From contig NZ_CP036267.1 of assembly GCF_007744255.1 (NCBI RefSeq), positions 4,444,001 through 4,508,000 on the forward strand: DNA of 64,000 bases, written 5' to 3'. Origin of the DNA: Thalassoglobus polymorphus (lineage in GTDB: Bacteria; Planctomycetota; Planctomycetia; Planctomycetales; Planctomycetaceae). Below, in pieces: positions 37,183 through 45,243 of the stretch. A program made the position numbers and the translations under genes. Position 1 is the first letter of the stretch. Every line of letters begins with the position of its first letter. The notes under the pieces are model-generated. The model was not told the origin of the DNA. It searched no databases and worked only from the letters and a program-made list of their open reading frames with translations.

Positions 37183-37299
37183 GAGCAGACTGCTCTAAAG
37201 CATCTTTCGAATTGGTTTGCAGGTTCTGCTCTGTGGCGAACAGTATTTTTACTGGAGAAATGCGTTCTTCACGGGCACACGGTAGAGCAAACTGCTCTA
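37183..37299 (+). repeat. Dispersed structured repeat, copy B (most complete)
   Basis: 117 bp bounded by two palindromes, GAGCA-GAC-TGCTC (37183-37195) and TAGAGCA-AAC-TGCTCTA (37283-37299), with the internal hairpin GAAC-A-GTATTT...AAATGC-GTTC at 37238-37267. Relative to copy A the hairpin carries a C-to-T change that keeps pairing as G-U. The right palindrome contains the TAG stop codon of the PRPP synthetase gene (37297-37299, minus strand). Confidence 0.88.
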
Positions 37300-38307
37300 A
37301 TCCAGGCCGATGGTTCCGTCAGGGAAGAGCTGCGAGATGCTGGTTCGATCGTGGATCGACTGGATTGCTTCTGCGAATAAACGAGCCACCGAAACGACAG
37401 AGATATTATGCGGCAGTGGGTCATTGTGCGGCTCAATCGTATCGGTCATGAAGAGCTGCTTAATGTTGCTCTTGGCGATTCGTGGCGCGACACCTTTGGA
37501 CAGAACACCGTGTGAAACAGCGGCGTAAATGTCATTGGCTCCACGGTCAAGCAGCACGTCCGCCATGGACATGAGCGTCCCGCCGGATATTGTGAAGTCG
37601 TCGACAATCAGGACGTTCTTGCCTTTCACGTCACCGATCAACTCCAACACCTCTGCTTTTTCATCGTGGTTGCGACGTGTCTTATTCCCGATCACGACAG
37701 GGACACCAAGATAATTCGCATAGGCTGATGCCCCTTTTGCGAAACCGATGTCCGGACTACAGACAACAAGGTCTTTGATCCCGAGGGTCTTAATGTGATC
37801 GCACAGCACGTATCGGGCGTAGAGGTGATCGACCGGAACTTGAAAGAACCCTTGAATTTGCGGCGAGTGCAAATCCATCATCAGGCAACGATCCGCTCCG
37901 GCAGCTTCGATCGCATCGGCACAAACACGTGCTCTGATGGAAACTCGCGGCTCGTCTTTCTTATCCCCTTTGGCGTAGCTGAAAAACGGGATGACTGCGG
38001 TAATCTGTTGGGCACTTGCTCGTTTGAGGGCATCGATCCAGAAGAGCAGTTCCATGAAGTTATCATTCACAGGGTGATGGGTTCCCTGCAGGACATAACA
38101 GTCTCGACCGCGAACATTCTCCAGCACGCGCACGAAAACATTTCCTTCGCTGAAGTAGTGCGCTTCGCTCGGAGTTTGCGATACACCCAGTTCTCGGGCG
38201 ATCTTTTCAGCCAGCAGCTTGTTTGCCGAGCCTGCGATTAAAGCCAATTGACCTTGAGGGGGTTGAAAGGCGTGAGGACGTGGGCCGTTTTTGGGTCGAT
38301 TCGGCAT
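37297..38307 (-). CDS. prs: Ribose-phosphate pyrophosphokinase (PRPP synthetase)
   Basis: 336-residue enzyme making PRPP from ribose 5-phosphate and ATP for nucleotide, His and Trp synthesis. Seen: YFSEGNVFVRVLENVRGRD (FxxGE-type loop), MMDLHSPQIQGFF (DLH-x3-QGFF metal/ATP motif), VVCSPDIGFAKGA and the PRPP-binding loop VLIVDDFTISGGTLMS. The flexible catalytic loop reads YAKGDKKDEPRVSIRAR rather than the YARQDRR form of the E. coli enzyme, placing it in a divergent subfamily. An extended basic N-terminus (PNRPKNGPRPHAF) precedes the fold. The stop codon lies in dispersed repeat B. Downstream of the MFS gene on the same strand but 100 bp apart. Confidence 0.93.
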   Translation of the reverse strand: MPNRPKNGPRPHAFQPPQGQLALIAGSANKLLAEKIARELGVSQTPSEAHYFSEGNVFVRVLENVRGRDCYVLQGTHHPVNDNFMELLFWIDALKRASAQQITAVIPFFSYAKGDKKDEPRVSIRARVCADAIEAAGADRCLMMDLHSPQIQGFFQVPVDHLYARYVLCDHIKTLGIKDLVVCSPDIGFAKGASAYANYLGVPVVIGNKTRRNHDEKAEVLELIGDVKGKNVLIVDDFTISGGTLMSMADVLLDRGANDIYAAVSHGVLSKGVAPRIAKSNIKQLFMTDTIEPHNDPLPHNISVVSVARLFAEAIQSIHDRTSISQLFPDGTIGLD

Positions 38308-38407
38308 GCTGATGGTTTCGAACTGGGTAGATGAAGAAACAAAGAAGATGAAACATCTTCGGGCATGATATCGGTGTCGATGAGGGACACAAGTGACTCT
38401 TGTCGGA

Positions 38408-39706
38408 TCAGGCTAAACCATTGGAAATCGGACGTCTTCCCGGAGTTGGCCCAAAGTCGGAAAAGAGAGTCAGAATGGCGACGGGAATCGGAAATACTGC
38501 AAATATCAACAGGGAAGCACTGAACGAACCGGTCACATCGCGAACCACACCTGCGAAATACGGCCCAGTAGCAGACGCTGCAACCATTGCAGCCATCCAA
38601 ATTCCCGTAATCTTCCCAAGATGCAACTTTCCAAAATATCGAGGCCAAACCGGGTGCGACGCTCCCGAGTAGAACCCCTGTCCTGCTCCCATCAATACCC
38701 CAGTCAATAACACCGCAGCCGACGAATTCGCCCCGCGCAGAGACAGAACGCTCAGACAAAAGAGAAGCTGACCGAGTATCAAAAACGGTTTGGGAGGAAA
38801 CCGATCTACCAGATTTCCAGAAAGAAACTGAGTCACCGCCCATGTCGCTGAGAGTGCGGAAATCATGTAGGCACTTTCAATCCCGTCCAGCCCCTGCTGC
38901 TCCATGATGGAAATTCGATTGAAAACGATCGCCGTCATCACGAGTGCAAAGACACCAGACCCTGTTGAGAGTGCCCAGAACGCCGAAGTCTTGACCACTT
39001 CGGCAAAGGGCATTCCCGTCAAGACATTTTTCACATCGTTCGCTTCTGGTGCACGACGACTATCTAAACTTTGACCAACATCTTCCGGGCGATTCCGATA
39101 CAGAAAGTAGAAGAGTGGAAACAGCCCGACCCAGATGCCAATCCCCCAAATGAAGTAAGAGCTTCTCCAACCAAAACGTTCAAGCATCCAGTGATTCAGA
39201 ATCGGAACTGTCCCCATGGCTACAGAAAGGCTCAACTTCCGAATCGCTTCAACCGAGCCCAGTCGACGGTGAAACCAGAACGCCATCATGTTTCCACTCA
39301 ACATGGCGAGAGTCCCCGGACCGAGCATTCGGAGCAGGCAAAATGAGATCACTAGCAGGAACCAGTTGGTTGTCGCTGCCATCAGGATGCACGCCATCGA
39401 GAAGAGTGTGATAGCGACCAAAACCGTTTTCCGTAAACCGAAGCGGTCCATCAAGTGGCCAAAGTAGGCGATCGGGATCGCTCCGAGAATTGTGCCGAGC
39501 ATGTAAGCTTTAGCGAGTTCCGTCTCAGTCAGCATCAGCGATGCACCGACTCCTGCATTGAAGCCAGAGATTCCGTAGGTCTGCCCCGCCGAGGTCGCCA
39601 TGATGGCTAACATCGACAGCGGCAGCATCACCCACCCATAATACAATCTGGCTGATGTTGGAACGGGTGTGCCTGAAAGCGGTGCATCCTGCATGGAAGA
39701 AGTCAT
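38408..39706 (-). CDS. MFS transporter
   Basis: 432-residue major facilitator with about 12 membrane helices. The family loop motif after helix 2 reads GHLMDRFGLRK, and its counterpart in the second half is GNLVDRFPPK. Pro and Gly-rich helices such as GFYSGASHPVWPRYFG resemble the oxalate/formate or monocarboxylate-type antiporter subfamily, but the substrate is unknown. It is located 182 bp downstream of a sulfatase without signal peptide, so it may import an organosulfate or export the product; this is inference. A hairpin, CCTCGCT/AGCGAGG, lies between the two genes. Confidence 0.9.
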   Translation of the reverse strand: MTSSMQDAPLSGTPVPTSARLYYGWVMLPLSMLAIMATSAGQTYGISGFNAGVGASLMLTETELAKAYMLGTILGAIPIAYFGHLMDRFGLRKTVLVAITLFSMACILMAATTNWFLLVISFCLLRMLGPGTLAMLSGNMMAFWFHRRLGSVEAIRKLSLSVAMGTVPILNHWMLERFGWRSSYFIWGIGIWVGLFPLFYFLYRNRPEDVGQSLDSRRAPEANDVKNVLTGMPFAEVVKTSAFWALSTGSGVFALVMTAIVFNRISIMEQQGLDGIESAYMISALSATWAVTQFLSGNLVDRFPPKPFLILGQLLFCLSVLSLRGANSSAAVLLTGVLMGAGQGFYSGASHPVWPRYFGKLHLGKITGIWMAAMVAASATGPYFAGVVRDVTGSFSASLLIFAVFPIPVAILTLFSDFGPTPGRRPISNGLA

Positions 39707-39846
39707 TCGTGAGAAACTACAATCGTTTAGAACTGATGCTACCGAAAAAAACAGAGAACTTCACAAGACGGACCAGGGACGCCACTCCGAAAGGTGACGC
39801 TGCCGGACTCGGCTGTCAGTTGAGAACGAACCTGAAACCTGACTTT

Positions 39847-39874
39847 CCTCGCTAAAACATTGAGAAAAGCGAGG
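39847..39874 (-). terminator. Hairpin after the cytoplasmic sulfatase gene
   Basis: Perfect 7-bp inverted repeat CCTCGCT (39847-39853) and AGCGAGG (39868-39874), 14-nt loop, 15 bp after the sulfatase stop on the minus strand. No long T-run follows, so termination strength is doubtful. Confidence 0.35.
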
Positions 39875-39888
39875 CTTCCGGGCTGATT

Positions 39889-41310
39889 CTAAAATGGCCC
39901 GAGCCTGGGAGGCATTGGGTCCATCGTGAAAACAGAGGCATCGAACGCCTGCTTCATTAACTCCATTTTCATCTCTTGCGAAAGTGGATCATCCCAGAGA
40001 TTCTGAAATTCATCGGGGTCACTTTCAAGATCATACAGCTCCCCGTCAGGAGTGCCATGATAGACAACAATTTTATATTTGCGAGTCCGGAACATCGTCC
40101 CATACGCACGATGATGAGTCCAGGAGTTAGTGTATTCGCAATAGACAGAGTCTCGATGCTGGTCGGGGTTCGCTTCACCCGTGCAAATTTGATAGAGACT
40201 CTTCCCCTGAATTTGCGGCTCAATCGGGATGTTCATCGCTTCACAAAACGTCGGTACGAGGTCAATCAATTCGACGAAAGCCTCTGAGCGCAACCCTTGT
40301 GCAAATCGCTGAGGCCATTGAACTGCGAGTGGAACATGAACAGCCTGTTCGTAGAAATGAGGGCCTTTGAGATAGATGCCATGATCACCCAGCATCTCGC
40401 CATGGTCGGACATAAAAACGACAATCGTATTCTCCAACTGCCCGGTTTTATCCAAAGCTGAAATCATCCGTCCGACCTGATCATCGATCAATTCGACCAT
40501 CGCATAATAAGCAGCCGTGATTCGCTGCGACTCCTCCGGGCTGATCTCATCGACTCGCATCCCTCCTTCCTGATTGTGAGCCCAAACGTGGTCCAGTTGC
40601 TGAAATTCCGGTTTTGAATCGAGTTCCCCGGGCGAAGTTTTCGGAAGCGGCATTTGAGACGGATCATACCGATCCAGATACTCTTGCGGAGGATCGAAAG
40701 CGTGGTGAGGATCAAACATGTTCACTGAAAACATCCATGGGCGGTTTTGATTCTCATGAATGAATTCAATGGCCATCTCGGCACACCAAGTTGTTTGGTG
40801 AAACTCAGCTGGGACGCCCGCTTTCACATATCCGACTTCAGGAGCGGCGTACAACTCGTCCCACTGGACTCCTTTCGAATTCAACCATTGTTGATAAGCG
40901 TTCTCCGGCCAATCGGGTTGCGGATGATGACTCCAGTGGAAAACGTCGTACCCATCGTCGATTCGCGTTTCAACTTTCCCATCGGAACACGAACTGAGAT
41001 GAAGCTTCCCAGCCAGACCGCAACGATACCCATGGTCTTTAAGAATTCGTGGCAGCAACCGTTCGTCCGCCGGTATCGTCTGTCCATTCTGTCGACAACG
41101 CGTGGTCCTGGGATATCGCCCAGTGAGGAACGATGCCCGACTTGGACTGCAAACAGGGCTTTGACAATAAGCATGCGTGAACGTCACACCCTTCTCGATA
41201 ATCTTATCGATATTGGGAGTGTTGACCAGACTGTTCCCCAGCGCACGGATGGTGTCATACCGTTGTTGATCGCTGCATATCCAGAGCAGATTTGGAGCTG
41301 GGGATGTCAT
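39889..41310 (-). CDS. Sulfatase without signal peptide (choline-sulfatase-like)
   Basis: 473-residue sulfatase with metal motif ICSDQQRYDT (11-20) and canonical formylglycine site C54-S-P-S-R58. MSDHGEMLGDHGIYLKGPHFYE carries the second metal cluster. Unlike the two sulfatases at the window start, it begins directly with the catalytic core (MTSPAPNLLWICSD), so it should be cytoplasmic. That, and the MFS gene downstream on the same strand, fits intracellular cleavage of an imported organosulfate such as a choline-sulfate-like compound or sulfated sugar. The substrate is not determinable from sequence. Confidence 0.93.
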   Translation of the reverse strand: MTSPAPNLLWICSDQQRYDTIRALGNSLVNTPNIDKIIEKGVTFTHAYCQSPVCSPSRASFLTGRYPRTTRCRQNGQTIPADERLLPRILKDHGYRCGLAGKLHLSSCSDGKVETRIDDGYDVFHWSHHPQPDWPENAYQQWLNSKGVQWDELYAAPEVGYVKAGVPAEFHQTTWCAEMAIEFIHENQNRPWMFSVNMFDPHHAFDPPQEYLDRYDPSQMPLPKTSPGELDSKPEFQQLDHVWAHNQEGGMRVDEISPEESQRITAAYYAMVELIDDQVGRMISALDKTGQLENTIVVFMSDHGEMLGDHGIYLKGPHFYEQAVHVPLAVQWPQRFAQGLRSEAFVELIDLVPTFCEAMNIPIEPQIQGKSLYQICTGEANPDQHRDSVYCEYTNSWTHHRAYGTMFRTRKYKIVVYHGTPDGELYDLESDPDEFQNLWDDPLSQEMKMELMKQAFDASVFTMDPMPPRLGPF

Positions 41311-41433
41311 TCTGTTTCCATCTCAATACAGCATAAAGAGCATCAATTTCAATCAGTTCAAAATTTTAGCAGCTTGGCTCACAGGAGACAGCAAGTGACG
41401 ACATTCTGATGTTTCATCTCAGAAATTGCAGCA

Positions 41434-41477
41434 CTGTGTCCCCGCGAATATAGCGAACACCAATGCGAAGAATGCGA
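41434..41477 (-). repeat. Dispersed repeat, degenerate copy E
   Basis: On the minus strand: CGCATTCTTCGCATTGGTGT, then TTCGC, a gap, then TTCGCGGGGACACAGTGC. The two words match the left end and the distal CACGGGGACACGG of copy A, with the middle lost. It lies between the sulfatase start and the coiled-coil protein stop. Weak evidence. Confidence 0.35.
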
Positions 41478-41539
41478 TGACATCTGAAACGGAGTTCAAA
41501 ATGGCTCACGCAGCCAGTTCGTTTCGACAAAGAAAGAAA

Positions 41540-44500
41540 TCATTGTGTTAGTTTCTCGATGGACTCAAAAATCTCCTCAAGCCGTTTAGAAATCTCCCGT
41601 TGCCTTGCAAGGAACCGACTCTGCATTTCTTCCGTAATGATTTCTCCTCGGTCAATGAGAATTTTTTCCTGTTCAGCTAACTCTTTTTGCTTCTGAAGCA
41701 GCAACGTCAGCTGAACGCGAACTTCAGGGGGAAGTCCGGCATTCGCCTCTCCCGGTGAAGTCTCCGTCAGATCGCTGGAAAGCCCCGAGAGTTGAGCGAG
41801 CCGAAGCTGGATTGTCGCCAGGTCGTTTTCGACTTCTGGTAGCTCATCATTTTTTTTGAAGCGACCGGCAACGACTTCGAGTAATTCAATCAGACTCTTC
41901 AATGACTCATTCAGGACCGGCAGATTTCCTGTCGACTCTTGAAATGGTGTGAGCTTATTGGCGATTTCCTGCTCCACTTGAGCAAGTTCAAGTAATTGTC
42001 GACGCTGACTACGTGTAAGTCGACGATTCGCAGCGACTGCTTCTTTGATGAAAGCAAACTCTTGTATGACCGATTTCTGTTCTTCGACGAGCTCTTTCGC
42101 GAGCAGAGTGAGTTGCCGAATGAGTTGGCTTTGATCACGATCCTGCAAGGTTCGCACGCGCTCCCCAACGACATTCATCGCAGCTTCAAGATTTTCATCG
42201 ATTGCCTCTAACTCAGTTCTCTGAAGAATTGATTCGCCATCAGCGACGGCACCCAAGAGTGAGTCGACTTCTGAAATCGAATCCGTCAACAATTCATCGA
42301 TTTGCGGCAATCCAATATCCTCAGCCCGCTCAGCCATCTCCTGAAGTTTTTTGGTCAATTTTTTCTGCTGTTGAATGATCGCTTCGTTTGCTTCAGATCG
42401 AATCCATCTGGCGTGCAACTCGCTCTGCTGCTCAGCGAGAGTTTTGAGTTCATCCTCGAACGCACGATAGGTTTCCAGATCGGCCTCCATTTGATTTTGC
42501 CGAAGCGTATCTTGGAGCAGGATATTCTTGAAACTCTGAAGCAACTGGCGATCAATATCGATTGCTCGCAAAATTTTGTTCCCCAGAACCGCTTCTGCCG
42601 CGCGTTGTAGCTGAACTTCCCCCTGAACCTCTTCCAGTTCACGTTTGAATTCATTCCAGTTTTCAGAATCGCTTTGTTCAAGTTGCTGGCGTAGTCCCTG
42701 AAGTTTCACAGTGAGTGCGACATGCTGCTTCGAGAATCCGCGCAGTTGCTCAACTTGCTCAGTGTCAAGTTCTGACACTGCCCGGGAGATCGTCAACTGA
42801 TCAACCGCAGAGAGATCTTCAATCACGGTTCTCAGTTCCGACTTGATGAGTTTCCACTGAATTCGAATATCAGCAGAACTTCCCCATCGATCCAGTGTTT
42901 GCAAAATTCGTTCAAGCTTTGTGGTGACCGATCCTTGCAGCTTCATCGACCGAGTCAGTTCATCGAGCAGACGGCGACGAGCCGGCTCGGACGTTTCAGT
43001 TTCCCGGGCAAGTTCCCCTATCGTTCGCAATGACTGAAACGATCTCATGGTTTCTGATACTTCCTTATCGAGAAGATCGCCCACTGCGTTTGTCGTCTCA
43101 CTTGAAAGCTCTTCAACTCTTTGAGAATCCAGCTGATTGACCCGAATCTCACTGGCAATTGCAGAAAGTGTTCCTTGTTGAATTCGTAAACGCAAAGTCT
43201 CTTGCACTCCTTGCTGGCGGACTTGCAGGAGATGTAATTTTTCATTCGCTTCTAACGTGAATTCTCCATCCCGACTCTCCTTCGTGAGTTGCCGAGTCTC
43301 GGTGAGGATATCTTGTTGTGTTTGATAGACCGCAAGAAGCTCGTTCGATGCTTGCTCAAGGAGTGCTTGAAGATCCTGTTCCTTCTCCTGAGTCGAAACG
43401 ACAGTCATTCGAATCGGTGACGTTGCCACCGGAACACCCTCCGGAGAACGATCGGAGGCAACCGCAGAGAGCTCAATGAGATCCCCCTCCTCCACCGAAA
43501 GTAAACGCAGGTCAAGCGTTCCTGTGAGAGTCGCTTCAAGCTGCCCATCCTGAATTTCAGCAGCGAGAGACAATGGTGTCTTTGCTTCGACTTTCAATGA
43601 AAAATCTTGAAGTCCATAGTCGTCTCTGGCAGTTGCTTCATACGGAACCAACGCATCTCTGGTGACACGGAGATCCTTCTGAGGAGCCAGCACCGTGACT
43701 TCAGGAGGGAGGTCTGCCAACGGTTCGATCCGAATTCGTTTCACGCGTTGCCAGCCAGGCCCCGTAGAATTCTCCACTTCAAGATCAGGCCCGACTCGGA
43801 CAAAGAGTTCATAGATCAGACTTCCCTCCTCGGCTTCTGCGACATCTAAATCGAACCTCAAATGTGAGCCATTGACGACTTGAGAAACGACTGCATTCGA
43901 CTCCAAATCACGCAGTTCTAATTCCCGAACTGGTCGATTCATTGAGAGATCAAACTGCAATAGTGCCCCGACAGGAGCCGGGACTGGTCCCGAAACATTT
44001 TCCAAAATTGTCGATTCCGCATTCAGGTACTCAGGAGGATCGATCTGGCAAATCATGCTCTGCACAACCGGCTTGATCTCTTTCCGAAGAGTCATCCAAT
44101 CCATCGATTGATCGTCCCCACCGACAATGCGAAACTGCATCGTTTCCATTTGATTGGGAACAAGACGAAATCGAAATGTTTCTCTCCCCGATTCGCTGGA
44201 ATTTTGTGGCTGCCGATTTTGTAAACGAATTCGTTTCAATGGCTGCGAAGTGCGACGAATTTCCAAAATGACATCTTCGGGCGGTTCACCGATCATGTCC
44301 TCGACATAAAAATTACTTCCTGTGGATCCCATCAATGAAATGGTTGCCCCCGGAGCGACGGGATTTCGTTGCTGGTCGTAAACACGCAACTTCGTCAGAC
44401 GCGGCCATTCTGCCTGACTTGCAGGCCAAACGACACGAGTCACCGCCGTCACAACCGTCGGCATCGCATAGAGGCTCAAAAAGAGAAGCCCGAATCCGAG

Positions 44501-44944
44501 CAAAATGCTTTGAACGATCAGGTTCCGCGACCGGACTTTCGTCGATGGAGAAACCTGTGATTCCAGATAATTCTGAACAAGTTCTTTCTTCCAGGACGAT
44601 GAATGATCGAGATCGCCGGATGCTTGAAAATCAACAGCGGCTGCCAGTTCTCCAGATCGTGTCCCTTCGAGTTTCTCTAGTGCTAATGCGACGTCAAGCG
44701 GCTGTATTTTCTGAAACAGAGCTGGCAACAGTCGCAAGACAACCACGCTCGCTGCCCCGATCCAAAAGAGCATAGAAAGCAAGAATCGGACGATCGAATG
44801 TGTCGGCCGAAAATAATAGTCGAGCCAACCAAGTCCCAGGACTAAGATTGAAATCAGCAACACGGTTTGCAGTAGCGCACGGACTTTGAGATACCATTTC
44901 AGCCGAAGCCGAAGGGACTCAAGTTCGTCACGTAGGGTTGCCAT
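41540..44944 (-). CDS. Large coiled-coil membrane protein, DUF4175-like
   Basis: 1,134 residues. N-terminal membrane helices at about 22-42 and 51-73, and another near 168-190 (LIVQSILLGFGLLFLSLYAMP), are followed by an extracytoplasmic beta-rich region of about 450 residues, with the stretch RLTKLRVYDQQRNPVAPGATI opening it. From about 520 to the end it is almost entirely Gln/Glu/Leu coiled coil (EQSDSENWNEFKRELEEVQG). This layout resembles DUF4175-type proteins found with VWA/BatA genes; the family name is tentative. A good ribosome binding site, AGAAGGA, precedes the ATG. A 14-bp tandem repeat lies immediately upstream. Likely envelope-spanning or membrane-tethered; function unknown. Confidence 0.85.
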   Translation of the reverse strand: MATLRDELESLRLRLKWYLKVRALLQTVLLISILVLGLGWLDYYFRPTHSIVRFLLSMLFWIGAASVVVLRLLPALFQKIQPLDVALALEKLEGTRSGELAAAVDFQASGDLDHSSSWKKELVQNYLESQVSPSTKVRSRNLIVQSILLGFGLLFLSLYAMPTVVTAVTRVVWPASQAEWPRLTKLRVYDQQRNPVAPGATISLMGSTGSNFYVEDMIGEPPEDVILEIRRTSQPLKRIRLQNRQPQNSSESGRETFRFRLVPNQMETMQFRIVGGDDQSMDWMTLRKEIKPVVQSMICQIDPPEYLNAESTILENVSGPVPAPVGALLQFDLSMNRPVRELELRDLESNAVVSQVVNGSHLRFDLDVAEAEEGSLIYELFVRVGPDLEVENSTGPGWQRVKRIRIEPLADLPPEVTVLAPQKDLRVTRDALVPYEATARDDYGLQDFSLKVEAKTPLSLAAEIQDGQLEATLTGTLDLRLLSVEEGDLIELSAVASDRSPEGVPVATSPIRMTVVSTQEKEQDLQALLEQASNELLAVYQTQQDILTETRQLTKESRDGEFTLEANEKLHLLQVRQQGVQETLRLRIQQGTLSAIASEIRVNQLDSQRVEELSSETTNAVGDLLDKEVSETMRSFQSLRTIGELARETETSEPARRRLLDELTRSMKLQGSVTTKLERILQTLDRWGSSADIRIQWKLIKSELRTVIEDLSAVDQLTISRAVSELDTEQVEQLRGFSKQHVALTVKLQGLRQQLEQSDSENWNEFKRELEEVQGEVQLQRAAEAVLGNKILRAIDIDRQLLQSFKNILLQDTLRQNQMEADLETYRAFEDELKTLAEQQSELHARWIRSEANEAIIQQQKKLTKKLQEMAERAEDIGLPQIDELLTDSISEVDSLLGAVADGESILQRTELEAIDENLEAAMNVVGERVRTLQDRDQSQLIRQLTLLAKELVEEQKSVIQEFAFIKEAVAANRRLTRSQRRQLLELAQVEQEIANKLTPFQESTGNLPVLNESLKSLIELLEVVAGRFKKNDELPEVENDLATIQLRLAQLSGLSSDLTETSPGEANAGLPPEVRVQLTLLLQKQKELAEQEKILIDRGEIITEEMQSRFLARQREISKRLEEIFESIEKLTQ

Positions 44945-44955
44945 ATTTCCTTCTC

Positions 44956-45053
44956 ATTACAGCGTAGCTATTACAGCCTGGTTTTTTCTGTGTCGTTATT
45001 ACTGTGTCGTTTTTACTGCGGCTCTAGTACAGCATCATTATTGCAGAGGAATT
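44956..45053. repeat. Seven-unit degenerate 14-bp tandem repeat
   Basis: Seven consecutive 14-bp units can be set out: ATTACAGCGTAGCT, ATTACAGCCTGGTT, TTTTCTGTGTCGTT, ATTACTGTGTCGTT, TTTACTGCGGCTCT, AGTACAGCATCATT, ATTGCAGAGGAATT. The frame of the repeat is constant although the units are diverged. It ends 11 bp upstream of the start codon of the coiled-coil protein gene, next to its ribosome binding site. Confidence 0.65.
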
Positions 45054-45243
45054 TCAGCAACGCGACAAAGACATGACTCAACGAGAAGGGGCGACCGGAC
45101 GAAAAAGACAATGTCGAACAATTCAAAACTGCTGCCAGTTCGATCGATTATCGAAGCAACCATCATAGCAGAGAGCGTCCACAACTCACGAATCAGAAAG
45201 AGAGTTTCCAGTCAGCAACTCAAACAAAGAAATTCAATAATGC

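Noticed and set aside
34878-37299. Composite transposon bounded by repeats A and B
   Set aside because: The repeats are short, carry no transposase, and enclose a core gene (tsaB); similar copies sit at unrelated single sites.
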